64,000 nucleotides of DNA from an uncultured Oscillospiraceae bacterium (GCA_934636865.1 CAKUBI010000006.1:1-64000), one strand, 5' to 3'. Shown: positions 1 through 8,412, counted from the first letter of the stretch. The notes: generated from the letters alone by a model not told the origin. Made by a program: numbers and translations.

Positions 1-104
1 TCGTAGTCCTTTTTGATCGCAAGGTAGATGAGCAGCGCGCCGATCACATACATCACGCACTGCTGCCAGGTCACGGCAAGGAAGCCATCGAAAAGAAAGT
101 GCAT
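1..104 (-). CDS. Sodium-pump decarboxylase beta subunit (OadB/GcdB/MmdB family), N-terminal fragment
   Basis: Only the first 34 codons lie in the window; the gene runs off the left edge on the minus strand. The fragment begins MHFLFDGFLAVTWQQ and continues through a hydrophobic helix into a YLAIKKDY segment, typical of the N terminus of the beta subunits that couple decarboxylation of oxaloacetate, glutaconyl-CoA or methylmalonyl-CoA to Na+ export. The ATG follows a GAGGT ribosome binding site 13 nt after the gltS stop, so the two are probably cotranscribed. Which substrate it uses cannot be told from this piece; a glutaconyl-CoA enzyme is attractive beside a glutamate carrier but is inference. 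Confidence 0.72.
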   Translation of the reverse strand, partial: MHFLFDGFLAVTWQQCVMYVIGALLIYLAIKKDY

Positions 105-117
105 GACCTCACCCCGC

Positions 118-1335
118 TTACGTCCACCAGCCGATGTTGGCGGAGATCAGAACGGCGTTGAAAAAGTCGATGAACATGCCGCCGACCATCGGGATGGCGA
201 AATACGCCACCGGCGAGGGGCCGTACTTTTTCGTTACGACCTGCATGTTGGCCATGGCGTTCGAGGTCGCGCCCATGGCGAAGCCGATGAAGCCCGCGGT
301 CATGACCGCCGCGTCGTAGTTGCGGCCCATGACGTTGAAAACCACGAAGTAGGAGAAAAGGAACATCACGACGCACTGGAGCACCAGGCAGATGATCATC
401 GGCATGGCGAGGTCGATAAGCTCCCAGAGCTTCAATCCCGCGAGCGCCATAGCAAGGAAGATGGAGAGGAACATGTTGCCCATGGTGTCGATCTCTTCGG
501 CGGGGTATTCGACGTGCACGCCGTCCATTGCGTTGCGCACGGCCACGGCGACGAGCATTGCACCGATGTACGCGGGGAAGGTGAGGCCCGTGAGCGCCGT
601 AAGCCACACGCTGACCTGATTGCCGATACCGACGGACAGCAGGAGCAGCATGAAGCCCTTGATAAAGCGCGGGCTGGAGGAGATGAAGCGCTCGTCCTCA
701 TCGGCGACGTCCGTCGCGAGCGAAGCGTCCGGCGCCGCGCCGCCGGCCGTTACCGGGACGGGGCGAAGGTCGTGCTTTTCGATGAGACGCTTGGCCGTCG
801 GTCCGCCCATCAGCGAGCCGGCCACAAGGCCGAACGTCGCCGCCGCGATGGAAACGACGCTGCCGCCGACCGCGCCCGCGGCCTCAAGGTCGGGGCCGAA
901 CGCCGCCGCCGTGCCGGGACCGCCGACCAGGGCGATGGAGCCGCAGCCGATGCCAAGCAGCGGGTCGCGCCCGAAGAGCGCCATCACGCCGCCGCCGAGA
1001 AAGTTTTGCAGCGGGATCATCACGATGGAGATGGCCAGGCACAGCATGACGGCCTTACCGCCCTTGAGCAGCGCCGGGATGCTGACCGTGAAGCCGACGG
1101 TGGTGAAGAACATGATCATGAAAACGGTTTGCAGCGTCGCGTCGAAGGTGATGGACGCGACGCCCATGGAGTAGAGAATGCAGTTGAGAATGGAGAAGCA
1201 CAGTCCACCGACCAGCGGAGCGGGGATGCAGTAGCGATTCAGCAGCGTGACCTTGTCGGTGATGACGCCGCCGAGCCAGAACAGGAATGCACCCAAGGCA
1301 ACGGCGTGGTACATGTTGAGTTCGATCATCAGCAT
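118..1335 (-). CDS. gltS: Sodium/glutamate symporter GltS
   Basis: A 405-residue polytopic membrane protein matching the GltS (ESS) family in length and pattern. It has two halves of hydrophobic helices, each with a glycine-rich re-entrant segment (the GGPGTAAAFG stretch in the first half, the GATSNAMANM stretch in the second). The family imports glutamate with Na+. I chose the ATG at 1335 because AAAGGAGGAATC lies directly before it; a longer reading frame to 1380 lacks a ribosome binding site. It is followed 13 nt later by the sodium-pump decarboxylase beta subunit, suggesting glutamate uptake feeding a sodium-linked fermentation pathway (inference). Confidence 0.9.
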   Translation of the reverse strand: MLMIELNMYHAVALGAFLFWLGGVITDKVTLLNRYCIPAPLVGGLCFSILNCILYSMGVASITFDATLQTVFMIMFFTTVGFTVSIPALLKGGKAVMLCLAISIVMIPLQNFLGGGVMALFGRDPLLGIGCGSIALVGGPGTAAAFGPDLEAAGAVGGSVVSIAAATFGLVAGSLMGGPTAKRLIEKHDLRPVPVTAGGAAPDASLATDVADEDERFISSSPRFIKGFMLLLLSVGIGNQVSVWLTALTGLTFPAYIGAMLVAVAVRNAMDGVHVEYPAEEIDTMGNMFLSIFLAMALAGLKLWELIDLAMPMIICLVLQCVVMFLFSYFVVFNVMGRNYDAAVMTAGFIGFAMGATSNAMANMQVVTKKYGPSPVAYFAIPMVGGMFIDFFNAVLISANIGWWT

Positions 1336-1757
1336 AATGATTCCTCCTTTGATATGTCCGATTCGGCACGCGGCAGCCACACACGCCCCTGACGCGCACC
1401 CCTTCTGTACAGCAGTCTAATCCGAAAAGGCGCAAAGGAGTTGTCAAATCCTGTCGAACGTGATATTTTCCACATTTCAGACGAGGAAAATACTTTGAAA
1501 ATGGGATATTTGACGGTTAAAAATGCATAAATATCAATAAAAAGTTCAGAAAACGTTTGAGATGCGTGAAAATGGAAAAAGAAAACAAACGAAAAATTGA
1601 CGTATGCGGCAGGCACGTTTTCCGCATCTGTCAGGATTCGCACCGCCTGCTTTCGAATTTTTATACAGGCCGCGTATGAAATCGCACTTGCAGGATGAGA
1701 GCACACGCGGTAAAATGATGAATCATATTGGTCAGCAGCCAGCAAGGAGTATCTGCC
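1336..1757. other. Divergent intergenic region between gltS and the DAHP synthase
   Basis: A 422-bp AT-rich spacer between divergent genes. A TTGACA hexamer on the minus strand (1442-1447) could be the gltS -35 element, but no good -10 follows at 17 nt. A small hairpin with arms ATGCGG/CCGCAT lies near 1603-1626. No terminator, T-box element or convincing leader peptide was found on the plus side. Confidence 0.4.
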
Positions 1758-2792
1758 ATGCAGCAAAATGCAAAATTCATTCGAAAATTGCCCATCCCGA
1801 TGGACATTAAAAAGGAATTCCCCGTGACGGAGGACATCGCGGCGGTGCGTGAGGCGCGCGTGGAGGAGATGCGCGCCATTCTCGACGGGCGCGACAAGCG
1901 GCTGATGCTCATCATCGGCCCCTGCTCCGCCGACCGCGAGGACAGCGTGATGGACTATGTCTGCCGCCTTGTCCCCCTGCAGGAGAAGGTGAAGGACAAG
2001 ATCCTCATCGTGCCGCGCATCTACACCAACAAGCCCCGCACCAACGGCTCGGGTTATAAGGGCATGCTCCACCAGCCCGACCCCAGCAAGAAGCCCGACA
2101 TGCTCGAGGGCATCATCGCCATCCGCCGCCTGCACACCCGCGCGGTGAAGGAGACGGGCTTTGCCTGCGCCGACGAGATGCTCTATCCCGAAAATTACCG
2201 CTATCTCTCCGATATTTTGGGCTATGTCGCCGTGGGCGCGCGCTCGGTCGAGAACCAGCAGCACCGCCTTGTCGCGAGCGGCATCGACGTGCCTGTCGGC
2301 ATGAAGAACCCCACAGGCGGAGACCTGAGCGTGATGATGAATTCCATCTACGCGGCAATGGGCGACCATACGTTCCTCTACCGCGGCTGGGAGGTGGAGA
2401 CGGCGGGCAACCCCTATGCCCACGCCATCATGCGCGGCTATGTGAACGAAAAGGGTGACAGCCGCCCCAATTACCACTATGAAGACCTTGTGCAGCTGCA
2501 CAAGCTGTACGCGGAAAAGGGCATCAGGAACCCCGCCTGCATCGTGGACTGCAACCACGCCAACTCCGGCAAGCAGTACCTGGAGCAGATCCGCATCGCC
2601 AAGGAGGTCCTGCACTCCAAGCGCCACTCGGGCGATATCGACGCGCTGGTCAAGGGCCTGATGATCGAGAGTTACATTGAGGACGGGAACCAGAAGGTCT
2701 CCGAGGGGACCTACGGCAAGAGCATCACGGACGCCTGCCTCGGCTGGGAAAAGAGCGAGCGCCTTGTGCTGGAGCTGGCAGACCTTCTGTAA
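1758..2792 (+). CDS. 3-deoxy-7-phosphoheptulonate synthase (DAHP synthase, type I-alpha)
   Basis: A 344-residue enzyme of the AroF/AroG/AroH class that condenses phosphoenolpyruvate and erythrose 4-phosphate, the first step of aromatic amino acid synthesis. Visible family motifs are IIGPCSADR near the N terminus, the PRTNGSGYKG stretch, the GMKNPTGGD stretch, and DCNHANSGK near the C terminus with metal-ligand histidine. The ATG at 1758 is preceded by AAGGAG; a TTG ten codons upstream is less likely. It stands alone with its own terminator, away from the aro operon at 38-46 kb, which carries a different DAHP synthase subtype. Confidence 0.93.
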   Translation: MQQNAKFIRKLPIPMDIKKEFPVTEDIAAVREARVEEMRAILDGRDKRLMLIIGPCSADREDSVMDYVCRLVPLQEKVKDKILIVPRIYTNKPRTNGSGYKGMLHQPDPSKKPDMLEGIIAIRRLHTRAVKETGFACADEMLYPENYRYLSDILGYVAVGARSVENQQHRLVASGIDVPVGMKNPTGGDLSVMMNSIYAAMGDHTFLYRGWEVETAGNPYAHAIMRGYVNEKGDSRPNYHYEDLVQLHKLYAEKGIRNPACIVDCNHANSGKQYLEQIRIAKEVLHSKRHSGDIDALVKGLMIESYIEDGNQKVSEGTYGKSITDACLGWEKSERLVLELADLL

Positions 2793-2809
2793 CAAAGTAC
2801 ATATCAAAA

Positions 2810-2839
2810 ATGCCGCGGCAAAAGCCGTGGCATTTTTTT
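2810..2839 (+). terminator. Rho-independent terminator of the DAHP synthase gene
   Basis: Ten-base stem ATGCCGCGGC/GCCGTGGCAT (one G-T pair) with an AAAA loop, followed by seven T residues, 17 nt after the stop codon. Confidence 0.92.
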
Positions 2840-2844
2840 GCCCG

Positions 2845-2930
2845 CTGTGGTAAAATAAGCGGCGGCGGAGCGGCGCTCCGCCGTACAGGACGCCGGGACG
2901 CGGCGTCCTATCAGCGAAAGGAATTTTATT
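2845..2930 (+). promoter_or_regulatory. tex promoter -10 and leader with two tandem hairpins
   Basis: An extended -10-like sequence TGGTAAAAT ends at 2856. It is followed by two perfect GC-rich hairpins: arms GGCGGAGC/GCTCCGCC with a 3-nt loop (2864-2882), and arms AGGACGCC/GGCGTCCT with a 7-nt loop (2887-2909). The ribosome binding site AAAGGA follows at once. No poly-T tract follows either hairpin, so they are not ordinary terminators. Confidence 0.5.
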
Positions 2931-2932
2931 TT

Positions 2933-5092
2933 ATGGATATCATTGAGACCCTTGCCAGCGAGCTTCAAAAGGAGCCGCAGCACGTTGCGAACGTCGTGCA
3001 GCTGCTGGACGAGGGCAATACCATCCCCTTTATCGCCCGCTACCGCAAGGAGCTCCACGGCGCGATGGACGATACGTCGCTGCGCACGCTCGAGGAGCGG
3101 CTCCAATACCTGCGCGGCCTTGAGGAGCGGCGCGAGGCGGTGAAAAAGGCCATCGGCGAGCAGGGCAAGCTCACCGATGCGCTCGCCGCCGCCATCGACA
3201 GCGCCAAAACGCTCGCCGAGGTCGAGGACCTCTACCGCCCCTACAAGCAGAAGCGCCGCGCCCGCGCCACGATGGCGAAGGAGAAGGGGCTTGAGCCGCT
3301 GGCCGGGCTTCTCTTTGCGCAGGAGCGGTCCTGTCCGCGGCCCGAGGATGCCGCGCGCGATTTTGTTGATCCCGAAAAGGGCGTGGAGACCGTGGAGGAC
3401 GCGCTGCAGGGCGCGAGCGACATCATCGCCGAGCGCATCTCCGACGACGCGGACATCCGCAAGAGCCTGCGCGCGCTCATCTCCCGTCAGGGTCGGCTCG
3501 TGAGCAGGGCCGCGACGGAGGAGGACAGTGTTTACCGCCTGTATTACGACTTCACGCAAGCCATCTCCCGCCTGCAGGGCCATCAGGTGCTGGCCATCAA
3601 CCGCGGCGAAAAGGAGGGCATCTTGAAGGCCTCCGTCGCGCTCGAGCGCGAGCAGGCGCTGCCGCTGCTGTGCCGCGCGGTGGTGAAGCCCGGCTCCGCG
3701 GCGATGGCATTCGTCAGATCCGCCGCCGAGGACGCCTACGACCGCCTGATCTTCCCCTCGCTCGAGCGCGAGGTGCGGAATCAGCTCACCGAGCAGGCGG
3801 ACGAGGGAGCTATCGGCCAGTTCGCGCTGAATTTAAAGCCCCTTCTGATGCAGCCGCCGGTCAAGGGCAAGGTCACGATGGGCCTCGACCCCGGCTATCG
3901 CATGGGCTGCAAGGTCGCGGTCGTGGACGGCACGGGCAAGGTGCTCGACACTGCCGTCGTCTACCCGACCTACGGCGAGCGGCAGAAGAACGAGGCCATC
4001 GCCGCGCTCGCAAGGCTCATCAGAAAGTACGGTGTCGAGCATATCGCCATCGGCAACGGCACCGCCAGCCGCGAGACCGAGCAGATGGCCGTCGAGCTCA
4101 TCCGCCAGGTGAACGGGAACGGCGCGAACGTGAGCTATATGATCGTCTCCGAGGCGGGCGCGTCCGTGTACTCGGCGAGCAGGCTCGCCGCCGAGGAGTT
4201 CCCGCAGTACGACGTGAACCTCCGCTCCGCCGTGTCGATCGCGCGGAGATTGCAGGACCCGCTCGCCGAGCTCGTGAAGATCGACCCCAAGGCTATCGGC
4301 GTTGGGCAGTACCAGCACGACATGCCGCAAAAGCAGCTCGACGACGCGCTCAGCGGCGTGGTCGAGGACTGCGTCAACGCCGTCGGCGTGGATATCAACA
4401 CGGCCTCGCCGTCGCTTTTGCAGCGCGTGGCCGGTTTGAACGGTACGACGGCGAAAAACGTCGTCGCCTACCGGGAGGAAAACGGCGCGTTCACCTCCCG
4501 CGCGCAGATCAGGAAGGTGCCAAAGCTCGGACCCAAGGCCTTCGAGCAGTGCGCGGGCTTCCTGCGCGTGCCGGAGAGCAGGAGCGTGCTCGACAACACC
4601 GCCGTCCACCCCGAGAGCTACGAGGCCGCGAAGGCCCTGCTCACCCTGACGGGCCATACGCTCGATGATGTGAAGGCCGGCAAGCTCGCGGACCTTCCCG
4701 CGCGCGTCCGCGCCTACGGCGAGGAAAAGGCGGCAAACGAGCTCGGCATCGGTGTTCCCACGCTGCGCGACATTGTTTCAGAGCTTTTAAAGCCCGGGCG
4801 CGACGTGCGCGACGAGCTGCCAAAGCCTATCCTGCGCACGGATGTGCTCGAAATGAAGGACTTAAAGCCCGGCATGGTGCTCACCGGCACGGTGCGCAAC
4901 GTCATCGACTTCGGCGTGTTCGTCGATGTCGGCGTGCATCAGGACGGACTGGTCCACATCTCACAGGCGGCGGACAGGTTCATCAGGCACCCGTCCGAGG
5001 TCGTGTCCGTCGGAGACATCGTGAAGGTCGTGGTGCTGGACGTGGACGAGAAGAAAAAGCGCATCAGCCTTTCGATGAAGCAGGCGAAGTGA
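2933..5092 (+). CDS. tex: Tex-family RNA-binding transcription accessory protein
   Basis: A 719-residue cytoplasmic protein with the Tex domain order: helical N-terminal domain (roughly 1-310), a YqgF/RNase-H-like fold beginning at TMGLDPGYRMG (about 320-450), a helix-hairpin-helix region around NTASPSLLQRVAGLNG (about 490-550), and a C-terminal S1 RNA-binding domain from GMVLTGTVRNVIDFG to the end (about 640-715). Family members bind RNA and affect transcription. The start at 2933 follows AAAGGA; the longer open frame to 2810 runs through the preceding terminator and is rejected. A small membrane protein follows 18 nt later. Confidence 0.93.
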   Translation: MDIIETLASELQKEPQHVANVVQLLDEGNTIPFIARYRKELHGAMDDTSLRTLEERLQYLRGLEERREAVKKAIGEQGKLTDALAAAIDSAKTLAEVEDLYRPYKQKRRARATMAKEKGLEPLAGLLFAQERSCPRPEDAARDFVDPEKGVETVEDALQGASDIIAERISDDADIRKSLRALISRQGRLVSRAATEEDSVYRLYYDFTQAISRLQGHQVLAINRGEKEGILKASVALEREQALPLLCRAVVKPGSAAMAFVRSAAEDAYDRLIFPSLEREVRNQLTEQADEGAIGQFALNLKPLLMQPPVKGKVTMGLDPGYRMGCKVAVVDGTGKVLDTAVVYPTYGERQKNEAIAALARLIRKYGVEHIAIGNGTASRETEQMAVELIRQVNGNGANVSYMIVSEAGASVYSASRLAAEEFPQYDVNLRSAVSIARRLQDPLAELVKIDPKAIGVGQYQHDMPQKQLDDALSGVVEDCVNAVGVDINTASPSLLQRVAGLNGTTAKNVVAYREENGAFTSRAQIRKVPKLGPKAFEQCAGFLRVPESRSVLDNTAVHPESYEAAKALLTLTGHTLDDVKAGKLADLPARVRAYGEEKAANELGIGVPTLRDIVSELLKPGRDVRDELPKPILRTDVLEMKDLKPGMVLTGTVRNVIDFGVFVDVGVHQDGLVHISQAADRFIRHPSEVVSVGDIVKVVVLDVDEKKKRISLSMKQAK

Positions 5093-5110
5093 GCGGAAAA
5101 AGGAGAGAGG

Positions 5111-5476
5111 ATGATGAGCGAAAAACGCAGAAACCGCATGACAAAGGATACCGTGCCGGAGGGGTTCGGCGTCTCCATGGCGCTCGTTGACCTGCTGCCC
5201 GTCCTATTTTTCGGCCTTTCCGCCATGACGGCGGGGCGGCTGTTCCACAGCGCGCTGATCGCGGACCGCGCAAAGCTCAGCTTCCCGACGATGCTCGCGG
5301 GACTTACCCGCTTCCCGGCCTGCGTGTTTTTTGCCGCCGGGGCGCTCGGCATGACGCTGATGCTCGTTTTCGCGTTCTGCCGGGATTCGAGCGACGCAAG
5401 GGTGAACTGGCAGGAGCAGACCGTCAACGCCGCCGCCCAGCTGTGCATCCTGATCGGGCTGCTGCTGAGCAGATAA
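5111..5476 (+). CDS. Small membrane protein of unknown function
   Basis: 121 residues, not recognised. Three hydrophobic segments are visible: around ALVDLLPVLFFGLSAM, around FPACVFFAAGALGMTLMLVF, and a short C-terminal one ending ILIGLLLSR. The N terminus is basic. It begins with two consecutive ATG codons (5111 and 5114) after AGGAGAG, 18 nt downstream of tex, so it is probably cotranscribed with tex. No catalytic motif is visible. Confidence 0.65.
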   Translation: MMSEKRRNRMTKDTVPEGFGVSMALVDLLPVLFFGLSAMTAGRLFHSALIADRAKLSFPTMLAGLTRFPACVFFAAGALGMTLMLVFAFCRDSSDARVNWQEQTVNAAAQLCILIGLLLSR

Positions 5477-5538
5477 TTGTCAAAATTCATCCTGCAAACC
5501 GGAAAAAATTTTAAAGCGGACAGCGGAAAAACTCCCTC

Positions 5539-5567
5539 TCGACAAACGGCCGAGGGGCTGGTATACT
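5539..5567 (+). promoter_or_regulatory. Promoter of the traX-like gene
   Basis: TCGACA, a 17-nt spacer ending in TGG (extended -10), then TATACT. The ribosome binding site AAAGGAGA lies 24 nt downstream. Confidence 0.75.
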
Positions 5568-5603
5568 GGGGAAACGACGCAAACGTTCTTAAAGGAGACC
5601 AGA

Positions 5604-6341
5604 ATGAACAAACGATTTGACCTCAGCGCTGCGGCGTTGCATATCCTCGCCATGGCCCTGATGCTGATGGACCACCTGTGGGCCACGCTCCTGCCGGGGC
5701 AGGAATGGCTCACCTGCGCGGGCCGCCTTGCCTTTCCGATCTTTGCCTTCATGGCGGTGGAGGGATACTTCCACACGCGGAGCTTTCGGCGCTACGCGCT
5801 GCGCATGCTGCTCTTCGCCCTGCTTTCCGAGATCCCCTTCGACCTGATGTACGGCGGCACGTGGTTCTATCCCGTGCATCAGAACGTCATCTGGACGCTG
5901 CTGCTCGGCCTTCTTGGCATCCGGGCGATGGAGGCCGTGCGGGAAAAGGGGAAGCGCTGGCTTTATATCCTGACCTGCGTGGGCGTGACGCTGTGCGGCT
6001 TCGCGCTCGGCACGGTAGGGATGATGGACTACTACGGCGCGGGCGTTCTGACGGTGTTCGTCTTTTACTTTTTCCGCGGCCGGGAGTGGTGGAAGCTTCT
6101 CGGGCAGGTCCTTGCGCTCTGCTGGATCAACGTGCGGCTGCTCGGCGGGCAGCTGTATGCCGTTTCGCTCTTCGGCGCGGAGATCGAAATTTGTCAGCAG
6201 GGGCTTGCGCTGCTCGCGCTCGTGCCCATCTGGCTCTACCGCGGGCGGCAGGGGCATCACAGCCGGGCGTTCCAGTATGCCTGCTATGCCTTTTACCCCG
6301 CGCATATGCTGGTGCTGGCGCTCATCATGCGCGCACTGTAA
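5604..6341 (+). CDS. TraX family membrane protein
   Basis: A 245-residue integral membrane protein with about eight hydrophobic helices. The N-terminal pattern (HILAMALMLMDHLWATLL, then a GRLAFPIFAFMAVEGY segment) is the hallmark of the TraX/acyltransferase-like family, first named for F-pilin N-acetylation but widespread in Firmicutes, where its substrate is unknown. It has its own promoter and is followed by a terminator, so it is monocistronic. The start follows AAAGGAGACC. No conjugation genes are nearby, so a role in conjugation should not be assumed. Confidence 0.85.
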   Translation: MNKRFDLSAAALHILAMALMLMDHLWATLLPGQEWLTCAGRLAFPIFAFMAVEGYFHTRSFRRYALRMLLFALLSEIPFDLMYGGTWFYPVHQNVIWTLLLGLLGIRAMEAVREKGKRWLYILTCVGVTLCGFALGTVGMMDYYGAGVLTVFVFYFFRGREWWKLLGQVLALCWINVRLLGGQLYAVSLFGAEIEICQQGLALLALVPIWLYRGRQGHHSRAFQYACYAFYPAHMLVLALIMRAL

Positions 6342-6343
6342 GG

Positions 6344-6380
6344 AAAAAGGAGAGATGACCGCGGCCATCTCTCCTTTTTT
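6344..6380. terminator. Bidirectional terminator between traX-like and DUF4317 genes
   Basis: Stem AAAAAGGAGAGATG/CATCTCTCCTTTTT with an 8-nt loop. The plus strand ends in a T run and the minus strand likewise, which suits both convergent genes. Confidence 0.88.
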
Positions 6381-6388
6381 ATATGTAA

Positions 6389-7537
6389 TTATTCCTGCGG
6401 CACGCCGGGGATGTTCACGCCGATGCCGTTGACCTCCACGCCGTCGTCGGCGGGGATGAGCAGGTACTTGCGTCCGTCGATGACGCGCGCTTCGATCATG
6501 TAGCTGTTCTCCGGCGCAACGGAGATCTTGACCTCGGGCGTTGTGATCTCGAACTTTTTGCTCTCGATGATGTTGTTCGGGTTCAGTGCGGCGTTCTCGC
6601 CGTACTGTGCGTCGCACTCGCGCTGGAAGTCCGCGATCTGCTTGTCATTCACGCCGCTGTTGGCCAAAATGCCGCCCAAGTCGCTCGCTGTCAGCTCCAG
6701 CGGCTCGGGGTCCTTGCTCTCCTTGTGGTCCTCGATGCGCACGCGGATCTGCTCGTGCACGGACTGCACCACGTCGTAGCTGCAATCCTTGTCGAGCGCA
6801 TCGGCGAGCGCCGAGCCGAAGGCGTTCTTCTGCTCCTCAGCGGACATCGGCGGGTCCACGTGAAACAGCGCGTCGATGACCTCCTGATGGATCTCGGCGG
6901 CGTTTTTCGAGTAAAAGAGCACATTATAAATGTTCGCCGTGCGGTTATCGAACGCGGGGTAGAGGAAGCCGAGCTCGGGAGAGGTCGCGATATAGCCCGT
7001 GGAGCTTGAGTGAAATTCGCTCTGGTCGAGGTCGTAGCGCAGCTCGAGCGTCGGGGCCTTGACCGGGCAGATGGAGCAGACAAAGTACTTGAAGACCTCG
7101 CTCGACGCGTCGGCCTGAAGCTCGTCGTCCTTGCTGCGGTGCGGCACGTCGTAGGCGTCGGACGCGAGCAGGATGAGATAGTTCGTCTCGCCCATGTCGA
7201 TGCTTTCGATGATCTGGCGGCAGAGCGTCTCGCGCGAGGGCGGGTCCTTGAGCTCCGTCTGCCGCAGCGTCTGGAGAAGCCGGTGCTCGTCGCTGTCGGC
7301 GACCTGCTGCGTGGAGAATACAACGTCGATGAGGTTTTTGCCGAGCGCGCCGGAGAGGGACTTTTTCAAAAGCCCCAAGTACATCTCCTGCTCCTCCTGG
7401 CGCATCAGGCCCATGGAGGTGTCGATCCACGAGATGATTTCGCGGTTTGAGTTAACATAACATCCATAGATGCGGCTGAAATTATTCTTATCTGGCCGGA
7501 AGCGCCGGCGCAGCTCGTTGAGTTCTTTCTGGTTCAT
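6389..7537 (-). CDS. DUF4317 domain-containing protein
   Basis: 382 residues beginning MNQKELNELRRRF and continuing with YGCYVNSNREIISW, which I recognise as the DUF4317 family of Clostridia. No function is established. There are no membrane segments or signal peptide, so it should be cytoplasmic. A C-terminal piece (SKKFEITTPEVKISVAPEN onward) looks like a separate small beta domain. It is monocistronic, with a promoter (7577-7605) and a shared terminator. The start follows GGAAAGGAC. Confidence 0.85.
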   Translation of the reverse strand: MNQKELNELRRRFRPDKNNFSRIYGCYVNSNREIISWIDTSMGLMRQEEQEMYLGLLKKSLSGALGKNLIDVVFSTQQVADSDEHRLLQTLRQTELKDPPSRETLCRQIIESIDMGETNYLILLASDAYDVPHRSKDDELQADASSEVFKYFVCSICPVKAPTLELRYDLDQSEFHSSSTGYIATSPELGFLYPAFDNRTANIYNVLFYSKNAAEIHQEVIDALFHVDPPMSAEEQKNAFGSALADALDKDCSYDVVQSVHEQIRVRIEDHKESKDPEPLELTASDLGGILANSGVNDKQIADFQRECDAQYGENAALNPNNIIESKKFEITTPEVKISVAPENSYMIEARVIDGRKYLLIPADDGVEVNGIGVNIPGVPQE

Positions 7538-7576
7538 GGCCTGTCCTTTCCCATTTGAAGTCTGTCACGAGAAGTG

Positions 7577-7605
7577 ATTGTACCACGCGCGCACGCGCGC
7601 GGCAA
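7577..7605 (-). promoter_or_regulatory. Promoter of the DUF4317 gene, with an alternating purine-pyrimidine spacer
   Basis: On the minus strand TTGCCG, a 17-nt spacer, then TACAAT with an extended TGG. The spacer is almost entirely alternating CG/CA dinucleotides (7585-7601). Confidence 0.65.
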
Positions 7606-7708
7606 GGGGAAAGCGCGGGGAATCCGTAAACGGGGGGACGGGATCATGCGCTTTCTCAGGGAAGATCGGCAAAAACGATCGAAAAATCAGCACTATCTCA
7701 GAATCGAA

Positions 7709-7737
7709 TTGACAATACCGATGGATTCGGCTATCCT
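7709..7737 (+). promoter_or_regulatory. Promoter of the HAD phosphatase gene
   Basis: TTGACA, 17-nt spacer, TATCCT. The coding region begins 66 nt downstream after AAGGAGGG. Confidence 0.78.
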
Positions 7738-7802
7738 GTGATGAACGAAAACCGGAATGCCGAAGAAAAGCTGCCTGTGCGTTCGGTTAAGGAGGGAGAC
7801 CT

Positions 7803-8270
7803 ATGATCCATATCGAGATCCCGGGCCGCGTGCCGATGGACATTGCAAACGTCGTGCTCGACTACAACGGCACGATCGCCGTGGACGGTGCGGTGCTGCC
7901 GGAGCTCAGAGAGCGGCTCAAAGCGCTTTTGGAGCTTGTGCCGGTGTACGTTCTCACGGCGGACACCTACGGCACGGTGCGCGCCCAGTGCGAGCCGCTG
8001 GGGCTCACGGTCCACACCTTTCCGCGCGAGGGCGCGGCAAAATGCAAGGAGGAGATCGTAAGGTCCCTTCCCGGCGCGAGCGCGTGCTTCGGCAACGGCT
8101 TCAACGATATCGAGATGTTCGGCGCGGCGGTGCTGTCCGTCGCGATCCTCGAGGGCGAGGGCCTTTGCGCCGCGCTCCTGCCGCACGCGGACGTGCTGGT
8201 GCGCAGCGCGGCGGAGGGGCTGGACCTTCTTTTGAAGGACGGCCGCCTGAAAGCGACCCTGCGCAGCTGA
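7803..8270 (+). CDS. Small HAD-family hydrolase (ATPase P-domain-like)
   Basis: 155 residues. The catalytic HAD motif I appears as LDYNGTIA, with Asp nucleophile and Asn in place of the usual second Asp. Motif II is TADT near residue 52, motif III is the lysine in the KCKEEIV helix, and motif IV is FGNGFNDIEMF, closely resembling the P-domain of P-type ATPases. Such stand-alone proteins are soluble phosphatases of unknown substrate. The Asp-to-Asn change at DxD, common in this subgroup, argues that phosphotransfer could differ from classical HAD enzymes. The start follows AAGGAGGGAGACCT. Confidence 0.82.
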   Translation: MIHIEIPGRVPMDIANVVLDYNGTIAVDGAVLPELRERLKALLELVPVYVLTADTYGTVRAQCEPLGLTVHTFPREGAAKCKEEIVRSLPGASACFGNGFNDIEMFGAAVLSVAILEGEGLCAALLPHADVLVRSAAEGLDLLLKDGRLKATLRS

Positions 8271-8280
8271 AAAAAGAAAG

Positions 8281-8326
8281 AGAAAGAAGCGCCGCCCGGC
8301 CGCATGGCCGGGCGGCGCTTCTTTCT
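8281..8326 (+). terminator. Long GC-rich terminator hairpin
   Basis: A perfect 21-bp stem (8281-8301 with 8306-8326) closed by a GCAT loop, 10 nt after the HAD stop. The T run is embedded in the outer stem (CTTCTTTCT) and weak beyond it. Confidence 0.8.
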
Positions 8327-8346
8327 GCGCGGGAAACGGTAAAATA

Positions 8347-8412
8347 TTGTTTACAATTTACCCGTTGACTTTACGGGAAGAATGCGTATAATGATGACGT
8401 TCTAAAATTAGA
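8347..8412 (+). promoter_or_regulatory. Promoter and candidate operators of the marR-ABC operon
   Basis: TTGACT (8366-8371), a 16-nt spacer and TATAAT (8388-8393). Two inverted repeats flank it: ATTGT-TT-ACAAT just upstream of the -35 (8347-8358), and TCTAA-AA-TTAGA about ten bases downstream of the -10. The second is placed where an autorepressing MarR protein could block transcription. The operator role is inference. Confidence 0.65.

Noticed and set aside
28-1392. Long plus-strand open frame opposite gltS
   Set aside because: Composition is His/Asp/Arg-rich as expected for the antisense of a GC-rich gene, with no ribosome binding site; gltS on the minus strand is clear.
1604-1810. Possible Phe-containing leader peptide before the first DAHP synthase
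   Set aside because: It has four Phe among its first 20 codons, but there is no ribosome binding site and no terminator/antiterminator pair, unlike the leader at 38253.
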